Positions 12,330 through 22,442 of a DNA stretch of 64,000 nt are shown in pieces (position 1 is the first letter of the stretch; every line of letters starts with the position of its first letter). Source of the stretch: Erwinia sp. OLFS4 (lineage in GTDB: Bacteria; Pseudomonadota; Gammaproteobacteria; Enterobacterales; Enterobacteriaceae); assembly GCF_002752165.1 (NCBI RefSeq), contig NZ_MOMB01000003.1, positions 62,001-126,000 of the forward strand, in the 5' to 3' direction. The notes beneath the pieces were generated by a model. That model made no database searches. It was given only the letters and a program-made list of their open reading frames with translations, and had not been told where the DNA came from. The position numbers were made by a program, and so were the translations under genes.

Positions 12330-13166
12330 ATGAAACTTTACGCCAGGGATAGCGTGCTGGATTTGTCGCATCCCCACGTCATGGGAATCTTAAATGTCAC
12401 GCCCGATTCGTTCTCTGATGGCGGTAAACATAACACCCTTACCGCCGCCCTGACGCATGCGAATGAAATGATTAATGCAGGGGCGACCATTATTGATGTG
12501 GGCGGTGAATCAACGCGCCCGGGGGCAGATAAGGTTAGCATAGAGCAGGAACTGGATCGCGTGATTCCGGTGGTGGAAGCCATTGCCCAACGTTTTGAAG
12601 TGTGGATTTCTGTCGATACCTCCAGACCCGAGGTGATTCAGGCAGTGGCAAATGCCGGAGCACATATTATTAATGATGTGCGTGCATTGCGGTTGCCTGG
12701 TGCTCTGGAGGCTGCTGTGGCCAGCGGGTTGCCGGTTTGCCTCATGCATATGCAGGGCGAGCCACAAACCATGCAGTCAGATCCTTGTTATGCCGATGTG
12801 TATCGTGCCGTCGATGATTTTTTTACCCGGCATATCACCCGTTGTGTTTCGGCCGGGATCACTAAATCGCAGATGCTGCTCGACCCGGGATTTGGTTTCG
12901 GTAAAAATCTTAGTCACAATTATCAGCTGCTGGCCCGGCTGAGCGATTATCACCATTTTGGTCTGCCGCTGCTTGTCGGCATGTCGCGTAAAAGTATGGT
13001 TGGTCAGCTACTGAATGTCGGACCATCACAGCGTTTAAGTGGTAGCCTGGCCTGCGCGGTGATTGCCGCCATGCAGGGGGCGCATATAATCCGCGTTCAT
13101 GATGTGAAAGAGACCGTTGACGCAATGCGCGTTGTGGAAGCGACACTGAACGAAAGAAATCAGTAG
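12330..13166 (+). CDS. folP: FolP, dihydropteroate synthase
   Basis: Condenses p-aminobenzoate with dihydropterin pyrophosphate in folate synthesis; it is the sulfonamide target. The ATG at 12330 follows TAAGGAG and gives [19 protein letters not shown], 278 residues. A longer frame from 12285 runs through the ftsH terminator and was rejected. Motifs: [14 protein letters not shown] (about 20-33), [10 protein letters not shown] (about 57-66), DPGFGFGK and GMSRKSMVG near the C-terminal part of the TIM barrel. It precedes glmM by about 70 bp. Confidence 0.97.
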   Translation: MKLYARDSVLDLSHPHVMGILNVTPDSFSDGGKHNTLTAALTHANEMINAGATIIDVGGESTRPGADKVSIEQELDRVIPVVEAIAQRFEVWISVDTSRPEVIQAVANAGAHIINDVRALRLPGALEAAVASGLPVCLMHMQGEPQTMQSDPCYADVYRAVDDFFTRHITRCVSAGITKSQMLLDPGFGFGKNLSHNYQLLARLSDYHHFGLPLLVGMSRKSMVGQLLNVGPSQRLSGSLACAVIAAMQGAHIIRVHDVKETVDAMRVVEATLNERNQ

Positions 13167-13237
13167 GCGAGTCTGGTGGATGGCTTATTTTGTCATCTCT
13201 TCCTGACGTAACCGGCTATCAGAAAGATGAAGGGTAT

Positions 13238-14572
13238 ATGAGCAAGCGTAAATATTTTGGTACAGATGGTATTCGTGGCAAAGTAGGGGAATCACCTATC
13301 ACTCCCGATTTTGTGCTCAAGCTTGGCTGGGCGGCGGGCAAGGTCCTCTCCGGTCAGGGTTCGCGTAAAGTGATTATCGGCAAGGACACGCGCATTTCTG
13401 GTTATATGCTGGAGTCGGCGCTTGAGGCCGGTCTGGCTGCTGCCGGTCTCTCCGCTGCTTTTACCGGGCCGATGCCAACGCCTGCTGTCGCCTACCTGAC
13501 CCGTACTTTCCGTGCCGAAGCGGGCATTGTGATTTCCGCATCCCATAATCCTTATGATGATAACGGCATAAAATTTTTCTCCACCGATGGCACCAAGCTC
13601 CCCGACGAAGTGGAAGCGGCGATTGAAGCCGAAATGGAAAAAGCGATTACCTGCGTTGAATCGGCCGATCTCGGACGTGCCAGTCGTATCGTCGATGCAG
13701 CCGGTCGCTATATTGAGTTTTGCAAAGGGACGTTTCCCAGCGAGCTGAACCTGAATGGTCTGAAGATCGTGGTGGATTGCGCGAACGGCGCAACTTACCA
13801 CATTGCGCCTAACGTTATGCGTGAGCTGGGTGCTGAGGTCGTTTCTATCGGCGTGCAGCCGGACGGTATGAATATCAATAAAGCGTGCGGCGCCACTGAT
13901 ACCCGTCTGCTGCAGGAGCGTGTGCTGGCTGAAAAGGCGGATTTAGGTCTGGCTTTTGATGGTGATGGCGATCGCGTCATGATGGTTGACCATCTGGGGC
14001 GAAGAATTGATGGTGACCAGATTCTCTATATCATTGCCCGTGAAGGATTGCGTCAGGGGCAGCTGCGTGGCGGCGTTGTCGGCACCTTAATGAGTAATAT
14101 GGGACTTGAGCTGGCGCTGAAACAACTGGGTATCCCTTTCGCCAGAGCGAAAGTAGGTGACAGGTACGTCCTTGAATTATTAAAAGAAAAAGGCTGGCGT
14201 CTCGGTGCCGAAAACTCCGGGCACGTGATTTTACTGGATAAAACCACCACCGGAGACGGTATTGTTGCCGGATTGCAGGTGCTGACTGCAATGGTACGTA
14301 ACCATATGAGTCTGCACGATCTGTGCAGTGGTATGACGTTGCTGCCGCAGATACTGGTAAACGTGCGTTTCAGCGGGCAGCAGGATCCGCTTAAAGATGA
14401 AGATGTTCTCGCGCTTACCCGTCAGGCGGAAAAAACACTGCAGGGCAAAGGGCGGGTTCTGCTGCGTAAATCCGGTACTGAGCCGCTGATTCGCGTAATG
14501 GTTGAAGGTGAAAACGAAACGGTTGTCAGCGAACTGGCGCATCAGATTGCCGAAGCAGTAAAAGCGGTATAA
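13238..14572 (+). CDS. glmM: GlmM, phosphoglucosamine mutase
   Basis: Converts glucosamine-6-phosphate to glucosamine-1-phosphate, feeding UDP-GlcNAc for peptidoglycan and LPS. The ATG at 13238 gives [18 protein letters not shown], 444 residues (E. coli 445). The phosphoserine active site is S102 in [11 protein letters not shown]; the metal loop [11 protein letters not shown] and the C-terminal phosphate-binding [12 protein letters not shown] are intact. Upstream in-frame codons from 13190 lack a ribosome site. It lies in the conserved ftsH-folP-glmM-secG order. Confidence 0.97.
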   Translation: MSKRKYFGTDGIRGKVGESPITPDFVLKLGWAAGKVLSGQGSRKVIIGKDTRISGYMLESALEAGLAAAGLSAAFTGPMPTPAVAYLTRTFRAEAGIVISASHNPYDDNGIKFFSTDGTKLPDEVEAAIEAEMEKAITCVESADLGRASRIVDAAGRYIEFCKGTFPSELNLNGLKIVVDCANGATYHIAPNVMRELGAEVVSIGVQPDGMNINKACGATDTRLLQERVLAEKADLGLAFDGDGDRVMMVDHLGRRIDGDQILYIIAREGLRQGQLRGGVVGTLMSNMGLELALKQLGIPFARAKVGDRYVLELLKEKGWRLGAENSGHVILLDKTTTGDGIVAGLQVLTAMVRNHMSLHDLCSGMTLLPQILVNVRFSGQQDPLKDEDVLALTRQAEKTLQGKGRVLLRKSGTEPLIRVMVEGENETVVSELAHQIAEAVKAV

Positions 14573-14703
14573 ATGCGGGCAACAAACGTTATCATGGTTT
14601 TTCAGGCGTAAGCGGGTATTCAGCGGACCGACTGCCGTTTTTTTCCGCAAACGCGCGTTTCGGCGCAAATTGCACTTGCGTGGATAAGGGGCATTAGTTA
14701 GTA

Positions 14704-14729
14704 TTCTCACCCGCTTCAGTGGGTGAGAA
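14704..14729 (+). repeat. Inverted repeat in the glmM-secG interval
   Basis: TTCTCACCC (14704-14712) and GGGTGAGAA (14721-14729) form a perfect 9-bp stem with an 8-base loop. It lacks a T tract; it may be an mRNA processing or stabilising hairpin or a weak terminator. The rest of the 228-bp interval shows no gene. Confidence 0.5.
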
Positions 14730-14800
14730 ATGACATTATCGCCGTAGTGTGGCTGAAGTTTGTTCAGGTGCGGTCAATGCCGCTAGGAAAAAGGTTGATT

Positions 14801-15139
14801 ATGTACGACGCTCTGTTAGTTATTTTCCTTATTGTAGCCGTTGGCCTTGTGGGTCTTATTATGCTGCAACAAGGTAAAGGTGCTGATATGGGTGCCTCTT
14901 TCGGAGCAGGCGCTTCTGCGACGCTGTTTGGTTCTTCCGGTTCAGGCAATTTTATGACCCGTACCACAGCTGTACTGGCAACCCTGTTTTTTATTATCAG
15001 CCTGGTGCTGGGTAACCTGAACAGTAACAAAACGCAGAAAGGCAGCGAGTGGGAAAATCTTACTGCGCCTGCACAAAGCCAGCAGGCACCGCAACAGCAG
15101 CCTGCAAAACCAGCGCCGGGAAATGATATTCCTAAATAA
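14801..15139 (+). CDS. secG: SecG, preprotein translocase subunit
   Basis: A 112-residue inner-membrane protein of the SecYEG channel that aids SecA cycling. Two hydrophobic segments are visible (about 1-24 and 52-72), flanking the conserved loop LQQGKGADMGASFGAGAS. The C-terminal tail is rich in Gln, Pro and Ala (QSQQAPQQQPAKPAP), as in enterobacterial SecG. The ATG at 14801 fits the family start MYDALLVIFLIVAVGLVGL; an upstream extension to 14723 is not part of the family. Confidence 0.96.
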   Translation: MYDALLVIFLIVAVGLVGLIMLQQGKGADMGASFGAGASATLFGSSGSGNFMTRTTAVLATLFFIISLVLGNLNSNKTQKGSEWENLTAPAQSQQAPQQQPAKPAPGNDIPK

Positions 15140-15191
15140 GCTGGTGTAACATATTTTCTGTAAATCTGAGCAAAAATTTGCAGATTATCGT

Positions 15192-15278
15192 GCCGAGGTG
15201 GTGGAATTGGTAGACACGCTACCTTGAGGTGGTAGTGCCCGATTGGGCTTACGGGTTCAAGTCCCGTCCTCGGTACCA
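15192..15278 (+). tRNA. leuU: tRNA-Leu (anticodon GAG)
   Basis: An 87-nt class-II tRNA. Acceptor GCCGAGG pairs with CCTCGGT (terminal G-U), the anticodon loop TTGAGGT shows GAG, there is a long variable arm, T loop GGTTCAAGTCC and an encoded CCA. It lies directly after secG, the same position as E. coli leuU. Confidence 0.97.
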
Positions 15279-15292
15279 AATCATAGTTTTAC

Positions 15293-15321
15293 TTGCATTT
15301 TATGCAGGTTAGGCGTAATAT
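15293..15321 (+). promoter_or_regulatory. Candidate sigma-70 promoter of the metY-rimP-nusA-infB operon
   Basis: TTGCAT (15293-15298), a 17-bp spacer and TAATAT (15316-15321) lie 16 bp upstream of the initiator tRNA, in the short gap after leuU. Confidence 0.7.
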
Positions 15322-15337
15322 TCGCCACGTTTTCGGA

Positions 15338-15414
<77 letters not shown>

Positions 15415-15543
15415 CTTTCCTTAAGAGTTCTTTTTCAAATATGCTGCAGGCAGTGATCAATGCATGACAGTGAGTTTTGAAAAAAATTTTTCTGGATAGT
15501 GTGCCATGTCGCGTGCAGCGACATACAGGGTCCAGTCGCACAA

Positions 15544-15567
15544 AGCCCCGATTTATCGGGGTTTTTT
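15544..15567 (+). terminator. Hairpin terminator between metY and rimP
   Basis: CCCCGAT / ATCGGGG with a TT loop followed by T6. As in E. coli, it is likely a leaky terminator that separates tRNA synthesis from the nusA-infB message. Confidence 0.8.
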
Positions 15568-15626
15568 GTTATCAGGCAATTGTATTACTGGGCTGTAAGC
15601 CCTTTTTTTATGTCCTGGAGGTGGCT

Positions 15627-16079
15627 TTGTCCACATTAGAGCAAAAATTGACAGAGCTGATTTCGGCTCCCGTTGAAGCGCTCGGCTACGAATTGGTTGG
15701 TATTGAGTTTGTGCGCGGCCGCACTTCAACGCTGCGTATCTATATTGATAGTGAGAACGGTATTACTGTCGATGATTGCGCCGATGTCAGCCATCAGGTC
15801 AGCGCGGTTCTGGATGTTGAAGATCCAATCAGCGTCGCTTATAACCTCGAAGTTTCCTCACCCGGGCTTGACCGTCCGATGTTCACCGCGGAACACTATG
15901 TTCGTTTTCTGGGAGAGGAAGTCAGTCTTGTATTACGGATAGCTGTACAAAACCGCCGCAAATGGCAGGGTATAATTAAGTCTGTCGACGGTGAAATGAT
16001 CACTGTGACCGTTGAGGGTAACGATGAAGTGTTCGCGCTGAGCAACATTCAGAAGGCGAATCTGGTCCCCCACTTTTAA
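15627..16079 (+). CDS. rimP: RimP, 30S maturation factor
   Basis: A 150-residue cytoplasmic protein needed for 30S subunit maturation. The start is TTG at 15627, five bases after GGAGG, giving (M)[24 protein letters not shown]; no ATG fits the family N-terminus and a longer frame from 15477 crosses the terminator. The conserved [19 protein letters not shown] and [12 protein letters not shown] segments are present. It is the first protein gene of the nusA-infB operon, 24 bp before nusA. Confidence 0.93.
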   Translation: MSTLEQKLTELISAPVEALGYELVGIEFVRGRTSTLRIYIDSENGITVDDCADVSHQVSAVLDVEDPISVAYNLEVSSPGLDRPMFTAEHYVRFLGEEVSLVLRIAVQNRRKWQGIIKSVDGEMITVTVEGNDEVFALSNIQKANLVPHF

Positions 16080-16103
16080 ACGTCAGGATTGAGGCTAACC
16101 AGG

Positions 16104-17591
16104 ATGAATAAAGAGATCTTAGCTGTCGTTGAAGCCGTTTCCAACGAGAAAGCACTGCCCCGTGAGAAAATCTTCGAGGCGCTGGAGAGCGCACTGGCGA
16201 CAGCAACCAAGAAAAAGTATGAGCAGGAAATCGACGTACGCGTCAGCATCGACCGTAAAAGCGGCGATTTTGACACTTACCGTCGCTGGCTGGTTGTTGA
16301 AGAGGTCACCCAGCCGACACGTGAAATCACCCTTGAGGCGGCACAGTTTGAGGATGAAACCCTCAAGCCTGGTGATTATGTGGAAGATCAGATCGAATCG
16401 GTCACTTTCGATCGTATCACCACGCAAACGGCTAAACAGGTTATCGTTCAGAAAGTGCGCGAAGCTGAACGCGCCATGGTCGTGGACCAGTTCCGCGAGC
16501 AGGAAGGCGATATTATCACCGGCGTGGTGAAGAAGGTTAACCGCGATAACATTACCCTCGATTTAGGCAGCAATGCAGAGGCCGTAATTATTCGCGAAGA
16601 TATGCTGCCGCGTGAAAATTTCCGGCCTGGTGACCGCATTCGCGGTATCCTTTATGCGGTACGTCCGGAAGCGCGCGGTGCTCAGCTGTTTGTCAGCCGT
16701 TCACGTCCGGAAATGCTGATTGAGCTGTTCCGCATTGAAGTGCCGGAAATCGGCGAAGAAGTGATAGAGATTAAAGCCGCTGCCCGTGATCCGGGTTCCC
16801 GGGCCAAAATCGCGGTTAAAACCAACGATAAGCGGATCGATCCGGTTGGCGCCTGCGTCGGGATGCGCGGTGCGCGCGTTCAGGCGGTGTCCAGTGAACT
16901 GGGTGGCGAACGTATTGACATCGTACTGTGGGATGATAATCCGGCACAGTTCGTCATCAATGCAATGGCCCCGGCTGATGTCGCTTCCATCGTGGTGGAT
17001 GAAGATAATCACACCATGGATATTGCCGTAGAAGCCGGGAATCTGGCTCAGGCGATTGGCCGTAATGGCCAGAACGTCCGTTTAGCCTCGCAACTGAGTG
17101 GTTGGGAGCTGAACGTGATGACTGTCGACGATCTTCAGGCCAAACATCAGGCTGAAGCACACGCTGCAATCGATGCTTTCACAAAACATCTTGATATTGA
17201 TGAAGAGTTCGCCACGGTGCTGGTTGAGGAAGGCTTTTCATCTCTGGAAGAACTGGCCTACGTGCCCATCAATGAACTACTGGAAATTGATGGTCTTGAT
17301 GAAGAGACGGTGGAAGCTTTACGTGAGCGAGCGAAGAGTGCGTTGACTAACCTCGCGCTGGCACAGGAAGAGAGCCTGGGCGATAACAAACCTGCGGAAG
17401 ATCTGCTGAACCTTGAAGGCTTAGATCGTACCCTGGCATTCAAACTGGCAGCAAAAGGCGTTTGCACGCTGGAAGATCTTGCCGAACAGGGTGTCGACGA
17501 TCTGACAGATATTGAAGGGCTGGATGATGAGAAAGCCGGTGCGCTGATTATGGCTGCACGCAATATTTGCTGGTTCGGTGATGACGCGTAA
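16104..17591 (+). CDS. nusA: NusA, transcription elongation/termination factor
   Basis: RNA polymerase-binding factor that modulates pausing, termination and antitermination. The ATG at 16104 gives [19 protein letters not shown], 495 residues as in E. coli; an in-frame TTG at 16089 is rejected. Order of domains: N-terminal polymerase-binding domain (1-130), S1 (about 135-200), tandem KH domains (about 200-345, including VGACVGMRG and [13 protein letters not shown]), then two acidic repeats (about 360-490) with [13 protein letters not shown] and [13 protein letters not shown], which contact the alpha subunit CTD in E. coli. Confidence 0.97.
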   Translation: MNKEILAVVEAVSNEKALPREKIFEALESALATATKKKYEQEIDVRVSIDRKSGDFDTYRRWLVVEEVTQPTREITLEAAQFEDETLKPGDYVEDQIESVTFDRITTQTAKQVIVQKVREAERAMVVDQFREQEGDIITGVVKKVNRDNITLDLGSNAEAVIIREDMLPRENFRPGDRIRGILYAVRPEARGAQLFVSRSRPEMLIELFRIEVPEIGEEVIEIKAAARDPGSRAKIAVKTNDKRIDPVGACVGMRGARVQAVSSELGGERIDIVLWDDNPAQFVINAMAPADVASIVVDEDNHTMDIAVEAGNLAQAIGRNGQNVRLASQLSGWELNVMTVDDLQAKHQAEAHAAIDAFTKHLDIDEEFATVLVEEGFSSLEELAYVPINELLEIDGLDEETVEALRERAKSALTNLALAQEESLGDNKPAEDLLNLEGLDRTLAFKLAAKGVCTLEDLAEQGVDDLTDIEGLDDEKAGALIMAARNICWFGDDA

Positions 17592-17615
17592 TAAACTGTA
17601 GCAGGAAGGAACAGC

Positions 17616-20294
17616 ATGACAGATGTAACTGTAAAATCCCTGGCTGCAGAGATTCAGACCCCGGTTGAACGCCTGGTACAGCAGTTTGCTGAAGCGGGGA
17701 TCCGCAAGTCTGAAAATGACTCTGTAAGCCAACATGAAAAAGAGACGTTATTGACACACCTTAGCCGCGATCATAGCAACGGTGGTAAACTGACGTTGCA
17801 GCGTAAAACACGCAGTACCTTGAATATTCCCGGTTCCGGGGGTAAAAGTAAGTCAGTACAAATTGAAGTGCGTAAAAAGCGTACTTATGTAAAAGGCGAT
17901 GCTGCGGATGCGGAACAGGCAGAAGCAGAAGCCCAGGCGCAACGTGAGGCAGAAGAACAGGCTAAGCGTGAGGCAGAAGAAAAAGCCAGGCGTGAAGCTC
18001 AGGAAAAAGCCAAGCGTGTAGCCGAGGAGCAGGCCAAACGTGAGGCGGCAGAAAAAGCCAGGCGCGAGGCTGCGGAAAAGAGCAAAGTGAGCAATCAACC
18101 TATCAACGAAGCAACCCGTATGAACCAGGCTGAAAAGGCGCGCCGTGAGGCCGAAACGGCAGAACTCCAGCGTAAAGCAGAGGAAGAAGCGCGTCGCAAG
18201 CTGGAAGAAAATGCCAAAAAAGCCGCTGAAGAAGCGCGTCGGCTGGCAGAAGAAAAAGCCAGCGAATGGGAAAAAAATGAAGTTGAAGAGGAAACGGATT
18301 ATCACGTTACCACTTCCCAGCATGCGCGCCAGGCTGAAGATGAGAGCGATCGTGAGGTAGAGGGCGCTCGTGGCCATGGCCGTAACGCAAAAGCCCCGCG
18401 CGCTAAAAAAGGCAATAAACACGCGGAAGCCAAAACCGATCGGGAAGAAGCGCGCGCCGCTATCCGTGGTGGCAAAGGTGGCAAACACCGTAAAGGCAGC
18501 GCTCTGCAGCAGAGCTTTACCAAACCTGCGCAGGTAGTTAACCGTGATGTGGTTATCGGCGAAACCATTACCGTGGCTGAACTGGCTAATAAAATGGCGG
18601 TAAAAGGCTCTCAGGTCATCAAAGCTATGATGAAAATGGGCGCAATGGCCACCATTAATCAGGTTATTGACCAGGAAACCGCTCAGCTGGTTGCCGAAGA
18701 AATGGGCCATAAAGTGATTCTGCGTCGTGAAAACGAGCTGGAAGAAGCGGTAATGAGCGACCGTGATACCGGTGCTGCGATGGAATCCCGTGCGCCAGTT
18801 GTGACCATCATGGGTCACGTTGACCACGGTAAAACCTCTTTGCTGGACTACATTCGTTCCACGAAGGTTGCGTCGGGCGAAGCGGGAGGGATTACCCAGC
18901 ATATCGGTGCTTATCATGTCGAAACTGAAAATGGCATGATTACTTTCCTTGATACACCGGGACATGCTGCGTTTACCGCGATGCGTGCCCGTGGTGCACA
19001 AGCGACGGATATCGTGGTGCTGGTGGTGGCGGCTGATGATGGCGTGATGCCGCAAACCATTGAAGCTATTCAGCATGCGAAAGCGGCTGGTGTGCCGGTG
19101 GTGGTTGCTGTCAATAAAGTGGATAAACCAGAAGCGGATCCGGATCGGGTTAAGAACGAACTGACCCAGTACAGCATCATCCCTGAAGAGTGGGGTGGTG
19201 AAAATATGTTCGTCAACGTCTCTGCTAAAGCGGGTACCGGTATTGACGAACTGCTGCAGGCGATTCTGTTGCAGGCAGAGGTGCTGGAACTGACTGCAAT
19301 TCGCAGTGGCATGGCCAGCGGCGTGGTGATCGAGTCTTTCCTCGACAAAGGTCGCGGTCCGGTTGCTACCGTGCTGGTTCGTGAAGGTACTCTGAACAAA
19401 GGCGACATCGTACTCTGTGGTTTTGAGTATGGCCGCGTGCGGGCGATGCGTGATGAGCTGGGACGTGAAGTGACACAAGCGGGTCCTTCTATTCCGGTTG
19501 AAATTCTTGGCATGTCCGGCGTACCGGCTGCCGGTGATGAGGCGACGGTGGTCCGTGACGAGAAGAAAGCGCGTGAAGTGGCGCTCTATCGTCAGGGTAA
19601 ATTCCGTGACGTTAAGCTGGCTCGCCAGCAGAAATCCAAACTGGAAAACATGTTTGCTAACATGTCAGAAGGTGAAGTTTCTGAACTGAATATTGTGCTT
19701 AAAGCTGATGTTCAGGGTTCTGTTGAGGCGATTGCTGATTCATTGATTAAGCTGTCCACTGATGAAGTGAAAGTGAAAATCGTGGGTTCTGGTGTCGGCG
19801 GTATTACTGAAACCGATGCCACGCTGGCGGCGGCGTCTAATGCTATCATCCTCGGCTTTAACGTACGTGCTGACGCTTCTGCGCGGCGGGTAATTGAAGC
19901 AGAAAGTCTGGACCTGCGTTACTACTCAGTGATCTATCATCTGATTGATGAAGTGAAAGCGGCAATGAGCGGTATGCTGGCACCGGAATACAAGCAGCAG
20001 ATTATTGGTCTGGCTGAAGTTCGTGACGTATTTAAGTCACCGAAATTTGGTGCAATTGCCGGTTGTATGGTTACTGAAGGTCTGGTTAAACGTCACAATC
20101 CAATCCGCGTGCTGCGTGATAACGTGGTCATTTATGAAGGCGAGCTGGAGTCTCTGCGTCGCTTTAAAGATGATGTTAACGAAGTGCGTAACGGTATGGA
20201 ATGTGGTATCGGCGTGAAAAACTACAATGATGTTCGCCCAGGCGACATGATTGAAGTATTTGAAGTGATCGAAATAAAACGCACGATTGATTAA
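17616..20294 (+). CDS. infB: InfB, translation initiation factor IF2
   Basis: GTPase that brings fMet-tRNA to the 30S subunit. 892 residues (E. coli 890). The N-terminal domain is followed by a long Ala/Glu/Lys/Arg coiled-coil region (about 90-225), then G1 GHVDHGKT, G3 DTPGHAAF, G4 NKVDK and the C-terminal fMet-tRNA-binding domains. An in-frame GTG at 18087 is codon 158 (VSNQPINEA), the same codon number as the IF2-2 start of E. coli, so shorter isoforms are likely. It sits 24 bp after nusA. Confidence 0.98.
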   Translation: MTDVTVKSLAAEIQTPVERLVQQFAEAGIRKSENDSVSQHEKETLLTHLSRDHSNGGKLTLQRKTRSTLNIPGSGGKSKSVQIEVRKKRTYVKGDAADAEQAEAEAQAQREAEEQAKREAEEKARREAQEKAKRVAEEQAKREAAEKARREAAEKSKVSNQPINEATRMNQAEKARREAETAELQRKAEEEARRKLEENAKKAAEEARRLAEEKASEWEKNEVEEETDYHVTTSQHARQAEDESDREVEGARGHGRNAKAPRAKKGNKHAEAKTDREEARAAIRGGKGGKHRKGSALQQSFTKPAQVVNRDVVIGETITVAELANKMAVKGSQVIKAMMKMGAMATINQVIDQETAQLVAEEMGHKVILRRENELEEAVMSDRDTGAAMESRAPVVTIMGHVDHGKTSLLDYIRSTKVASGEAGGITQHIGAYHVETENGMITFLDTPGHAAFTAMRARGAQATDIVVLVVAADDGVMPQTIEAIQHAKAAGVPVVVAVNKVDKPEADPDRVKNELTQYSIIPEEWGGENMFVNVSAKAGTGIDELLQAILLQAEVLELTAIRSGMASGVVIESFLDKGRGPVATVLVREGTLNKGDIVLCGFEYGRVRAMRDELGREVTQAGPSIPVEILGMSGVPAAGDEATVVRDEKKAREVALYRQGKFRDVKLARQQKSKLENMFANMSEGEVSELNIVLKADVQGSVEAIADSLIKLSTDEVKVKIVGSGVGGITETDATLAAASNAIILGFNVRADASARRVIEAESLDLRYYSVIYHLIDEVKAAMSGMLAPEYKQQIIGLAEVRDVFKSPKFGAIAGCMVTEGLVKRHNPIRVLRDNVVIYEGELESLRRFKDDVNEVRNGMECGIGVKNYNDVRPGDMIEVFEVIEIKRTID

Positions 20295-20360
20295 TCTGTT
20301 ACGTATGACAACGACACTTTTGGGAGGCCGCTCGGCCTCCTAATTATTTGGAGATATTTT

Positions 20361-20768
20361 ATGGCGAAAGAATTTGGTCGCCCGCAGCGCGTTTCTCAGG
20401 AACTGCAAAAAGAGATTGCTATCATCCTGCAGCGTGAAATCAAAGATCCGCGCCTTGGTATGATGGTCACCGTCTCTGGTGTGGAAGTTTCGCGCGATCT
20501 GGCTTATGCGAAGGTCTTTGTCACTTTCCTTAATGACCAGGATGCCGATGCAATCAACAATGGTCTTAAAGCGCTCAAGGAAGCGTCGGGCTACATCCGA
20601 ACCTTGCTGGGTAAAGCGATGCGTTTACGCATCGTGCCTGAACTCACCTTCTTTTATGATAATTCACTGATCGAAGGTATGCGTATGTCTAATCTGGTGA
20701 GCACGGTGATCCGCAATGATGATGCGCGTCGTGTTAATCACGATGATGATGGCAAGGAGGAGGGATGA
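20361..20768 (+). CDS. rbfA: RbfA, ribosome-binding factor A
   Basis: A 135-residue KH-fold cold-shock protein that binds immature 30S subunits near helix 1 of 16S rRNA. The family core [20 protein letters not shown] and [22 protein letters not shown]-like segment (about 30-53) are clear. It follows infB by 66 bp and its stop overlaps the truB start by 4 nt, indicating translational coupling. Confidence 0.96.
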   Translation: MAKEFGRPQRVSQELQKEIAIILQREIKDPRLGMMVTVSGVEVSRDLAYAKVFVTFLNDQDADAINNGLKALKEASGYIRTLLGKAMRLRIVPELTFFYDNSLIEGMRMSNLVSTVIRNDDARRVNHDDDGKEEG

Positions 20769-21724
20769 GCCGTCCCCGGCGTCGCGGGCGCGACGTTCAT
20801 GGCGTATTGCTGCTTGATAAACCGCCGGGACTCTCGTCTAACGATGCCCTGCAAAAGGTTAAGCGTCTCTACAATGCCAACCGGGCAGGGCATACCGGTG
20901 CGTTAGATCCGCTGGCAACCGGCATGCTGCCGATTTGCCTGGGAGAAGCCACCAAGTTTTCCCGCTACTTACTGGATTCTGATAAACGCTATCGGGTTGT
21001 TGCCCGTCTGGGCCAGCGCACTGATACTTCTGACGCCGATGGCAGGATCATTAGTGAGCGCCCGCTAACATTCAGTGATGAGCAGCTTGATGCTGCGCTG
21101 GACAGTTTTCGTGGCGATTCAATGCAGATACCATCCATGTATTCGGCGCTGAAATATCAGGGGCGTAAGCTGTACGAGTATGCCCGTGAAGGGCGAGAGG
21201 TACCGCGTGAAGCGCGTCCGATCACCGTTCATGAGTTGCGATTTATTCGCTATGATCGGACTGAACTGGAGCTGGAGCTGGAAATTCACTGCTCCAAAGG
21301 TACTTACATTCGCACGATTATTGATGATCTCGGCGAAAAGCTGTCCTGTGGCGCACATGTGACCGTGCTACGCCGTCTGCAGGTTGCCGGCTACCCGCTG
21401 GAAAAGATGATCACTTTGCAGCAGTTACAGCAGATTGCCGCTGAAGAAAATGTGAGTGAATGCTCACCATATGAGCGTCTCGATGCATTGCTAATGCCGA
21501 TGGATAGCCCGGCGGCCAGCTTGCCTGAAGTCAATATATTGCCGGCGACGGCAGCGTATTTCAAACAAGGGCAGCCCGTACAGGTTGCTGGTGCACCTGT
21601 ACGGGGATTGGTTCGGGTGACTGAAGGTGAACACCGGTTATTTATTGGGATGGCCGAAATTGATGACAGCGGGCGGGTTGCTCCACGGCGGTTAGTGGTT
21701 GAATACCCGGCTGCCGTAACCTGA
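20765..21724 (+). CDS. truB: TruB, tRNA pseudouridine-55 synthase
   Basis: Modifies U55 in the T loop of tRNAs and also acts as a tRNA chaperone. 319 residues (E. coli 314). The catalytic Asp is in [15 protein letters not shown] (about residues 42-56), with the [10 protein letters not shown] motif before it and a PUA-like domain at the C-terminus. The start ATG overlaps the rbfA stop; the ribosome site AAGGAGGAGG lies inside rbfA. Confidence 0.97.
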   Translation: MSRPRRRGRDVHGVLLLDKPPGLSSNDALQKVKRLYNANRAGHTGALDPLATGMLPICLGEATKFSRYLLDSDKRYRVVARLGQRTDTSDADGRIISERPLTFSDEQLDAALDSFRGDSMQIPSMYSALKYQGRKLYEYAREGREVPREARPITVHELRFIRYDRTELELELEIHCSKGTYIRTIIDDLGEKLSCGAHVTVLRRLQVAGYPLEKMITLQQLQQIAAEENVSECSPYERLDALLMPMDSPAASLPEVNILPATAAYFKQGQPVQVAGAPVRGLVRVTEGEHRLFIGMAEIDDSGRVAPRRLVVEYPAAVT

Positions 21725-21773
21725 GTTTTCCGGGGGCCTGCCGTCAATTTAGCGGTTTTTCCTGTTTCTCTGT

Positions 21774-21802
21774 TTGCTATCAACACAAACGCAGAGTAAA
21801 AT
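21774..21802 (+). promoter_or_regulatory. Candidate sigma-70 promoter of rpsO
   Basis: TTGCTA (21774-21779), a 17-bp spacer and TAAAAT (21797-21802), about 72 bp upstream of rpsO in the truB-rpsO gap. The long leader fits the known S15 autoregulatory mRNA structure. Confidence 0.7.
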
Positions 21803-21874
21803 ACGCCGGCTTTATACTTGGGTGTGCTGAATTAGAGATCGGCCCCCGTCATTCACATTATAACGGAGTTTACT

Positions 21875-22144
21875 ATGTCTCTAAGCGTAGAAACTAAAGC
21901 TGAGATCGTTGCTAAATACGGTCGTGGCACCAATGACAGTGGTTCTACTGAAGTTCAGGTTGCGCTGTTAACCGCTCAGATCAATCATCTGCAGGGTCAC
22001 TTTTCTGAGCATAAGAAAGATCATCACAGCCGCCGTGGGCTGCTGCGTATGGTATCTCAGCGCCGTAAGCTGCTCGACTACCTGAAACGTAAAGATGTTG
22101 CGCGTTATTCCAGCCTGATCGAAAGCCTGGGTCTGCGTCGCTAA
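21875..22144 (+). CDS. rpsO: Ribosomal protein S15
   Basis: An 89-residue primary 16S rRNA-binding protein (central domain), same length as E. coli S15. Conserved parts include [20 protein letters not shown] and [19 protein letters not shown]. In E. coli S15 represses its own translation by trapping the ribosome on its leader pseudoknot. A terminator separates it from pnp. Confidence 0.98.
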   Translation: MSLSVETKAEIVAKYGRGTNDSGSTEVQVALLTAQINHLQGHFSEHKKDHHSRRGLLRMVSQRRKLLDYLKRKDVARYSSLIESLGLRR

Positions 22145-22210
22145 GTCTTCATAATCCGATGATTTCAGTGCACGCTGTTATGCCATTTTCGGATTTATAT
22201 GAGTTTCGCT

Positions 22211-22239
22211 AAAAAGGGGCCTTTGTGGCCCCTTTTTTC
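22211..22239 (+). terminator. Rho-independent terminator of rpsO
   Basis: AAAAGGGGCC / GGCCCCTTTT with a TTTGT loop and T6, 66 bp after rpsO. Some read-through into pnp is expected from the E. coli case. Confidence 0.9.
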
Positions 22240-22310
22240 AAGTAACCGGCAGCAATTCAAATCAAATTAATGTATTGTTGCAGGGGTGATCTTTTGCTGC
22301 AGAGGTTCGC

Positions 22311-22420
22311 GCGGCTAATGAGAAGCTTTATTCCACTGGATTGAAGTTTGTCATTAGTCGCGAGGATGCATCAGAAGATTGAGAGATCCACGGCAACGCG
22401 CTGCTACGGCGCGTTATCTG
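22311..22420 (+). promoter_or_regulatory. pnp leader with RNase III-type stem-loop
   Basis: The leader has a long stem formed by CTAATGA (22315-22321) and TCATTAG (22351-22357), extended by flanking GCG/CGC. The internal GAAGTTTGTCATTAGTCGC block is nearly identical to the E. coli pnp leader, where RNase III cuts a double-stranded stem and PNPase then represses its own mRNA. A second stem AACGCGC / GCGCGTT lies at about 22395-22414. Autoregulation is inferred from this conservation. Confidence 0.75.
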
Positions 22421-22442
22421 CCAGGAAGTTAAGGATAAAATT

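Noticed and set aside
17853-19478. 541-codon open frame on the minus strand inside infB
   Set aside because: It is antisense to the well-matched infB frame; its His/Phe-rich composition arises from the reverse complement of the Glu/Lys/Ala coiled-coil codons.
22145-22442. SraG-type small RNA between rpsO and pnp
   Set aside because: Described in E. coli at this place, but I cannot identify a promoter and terminator pair on the minus strand here.
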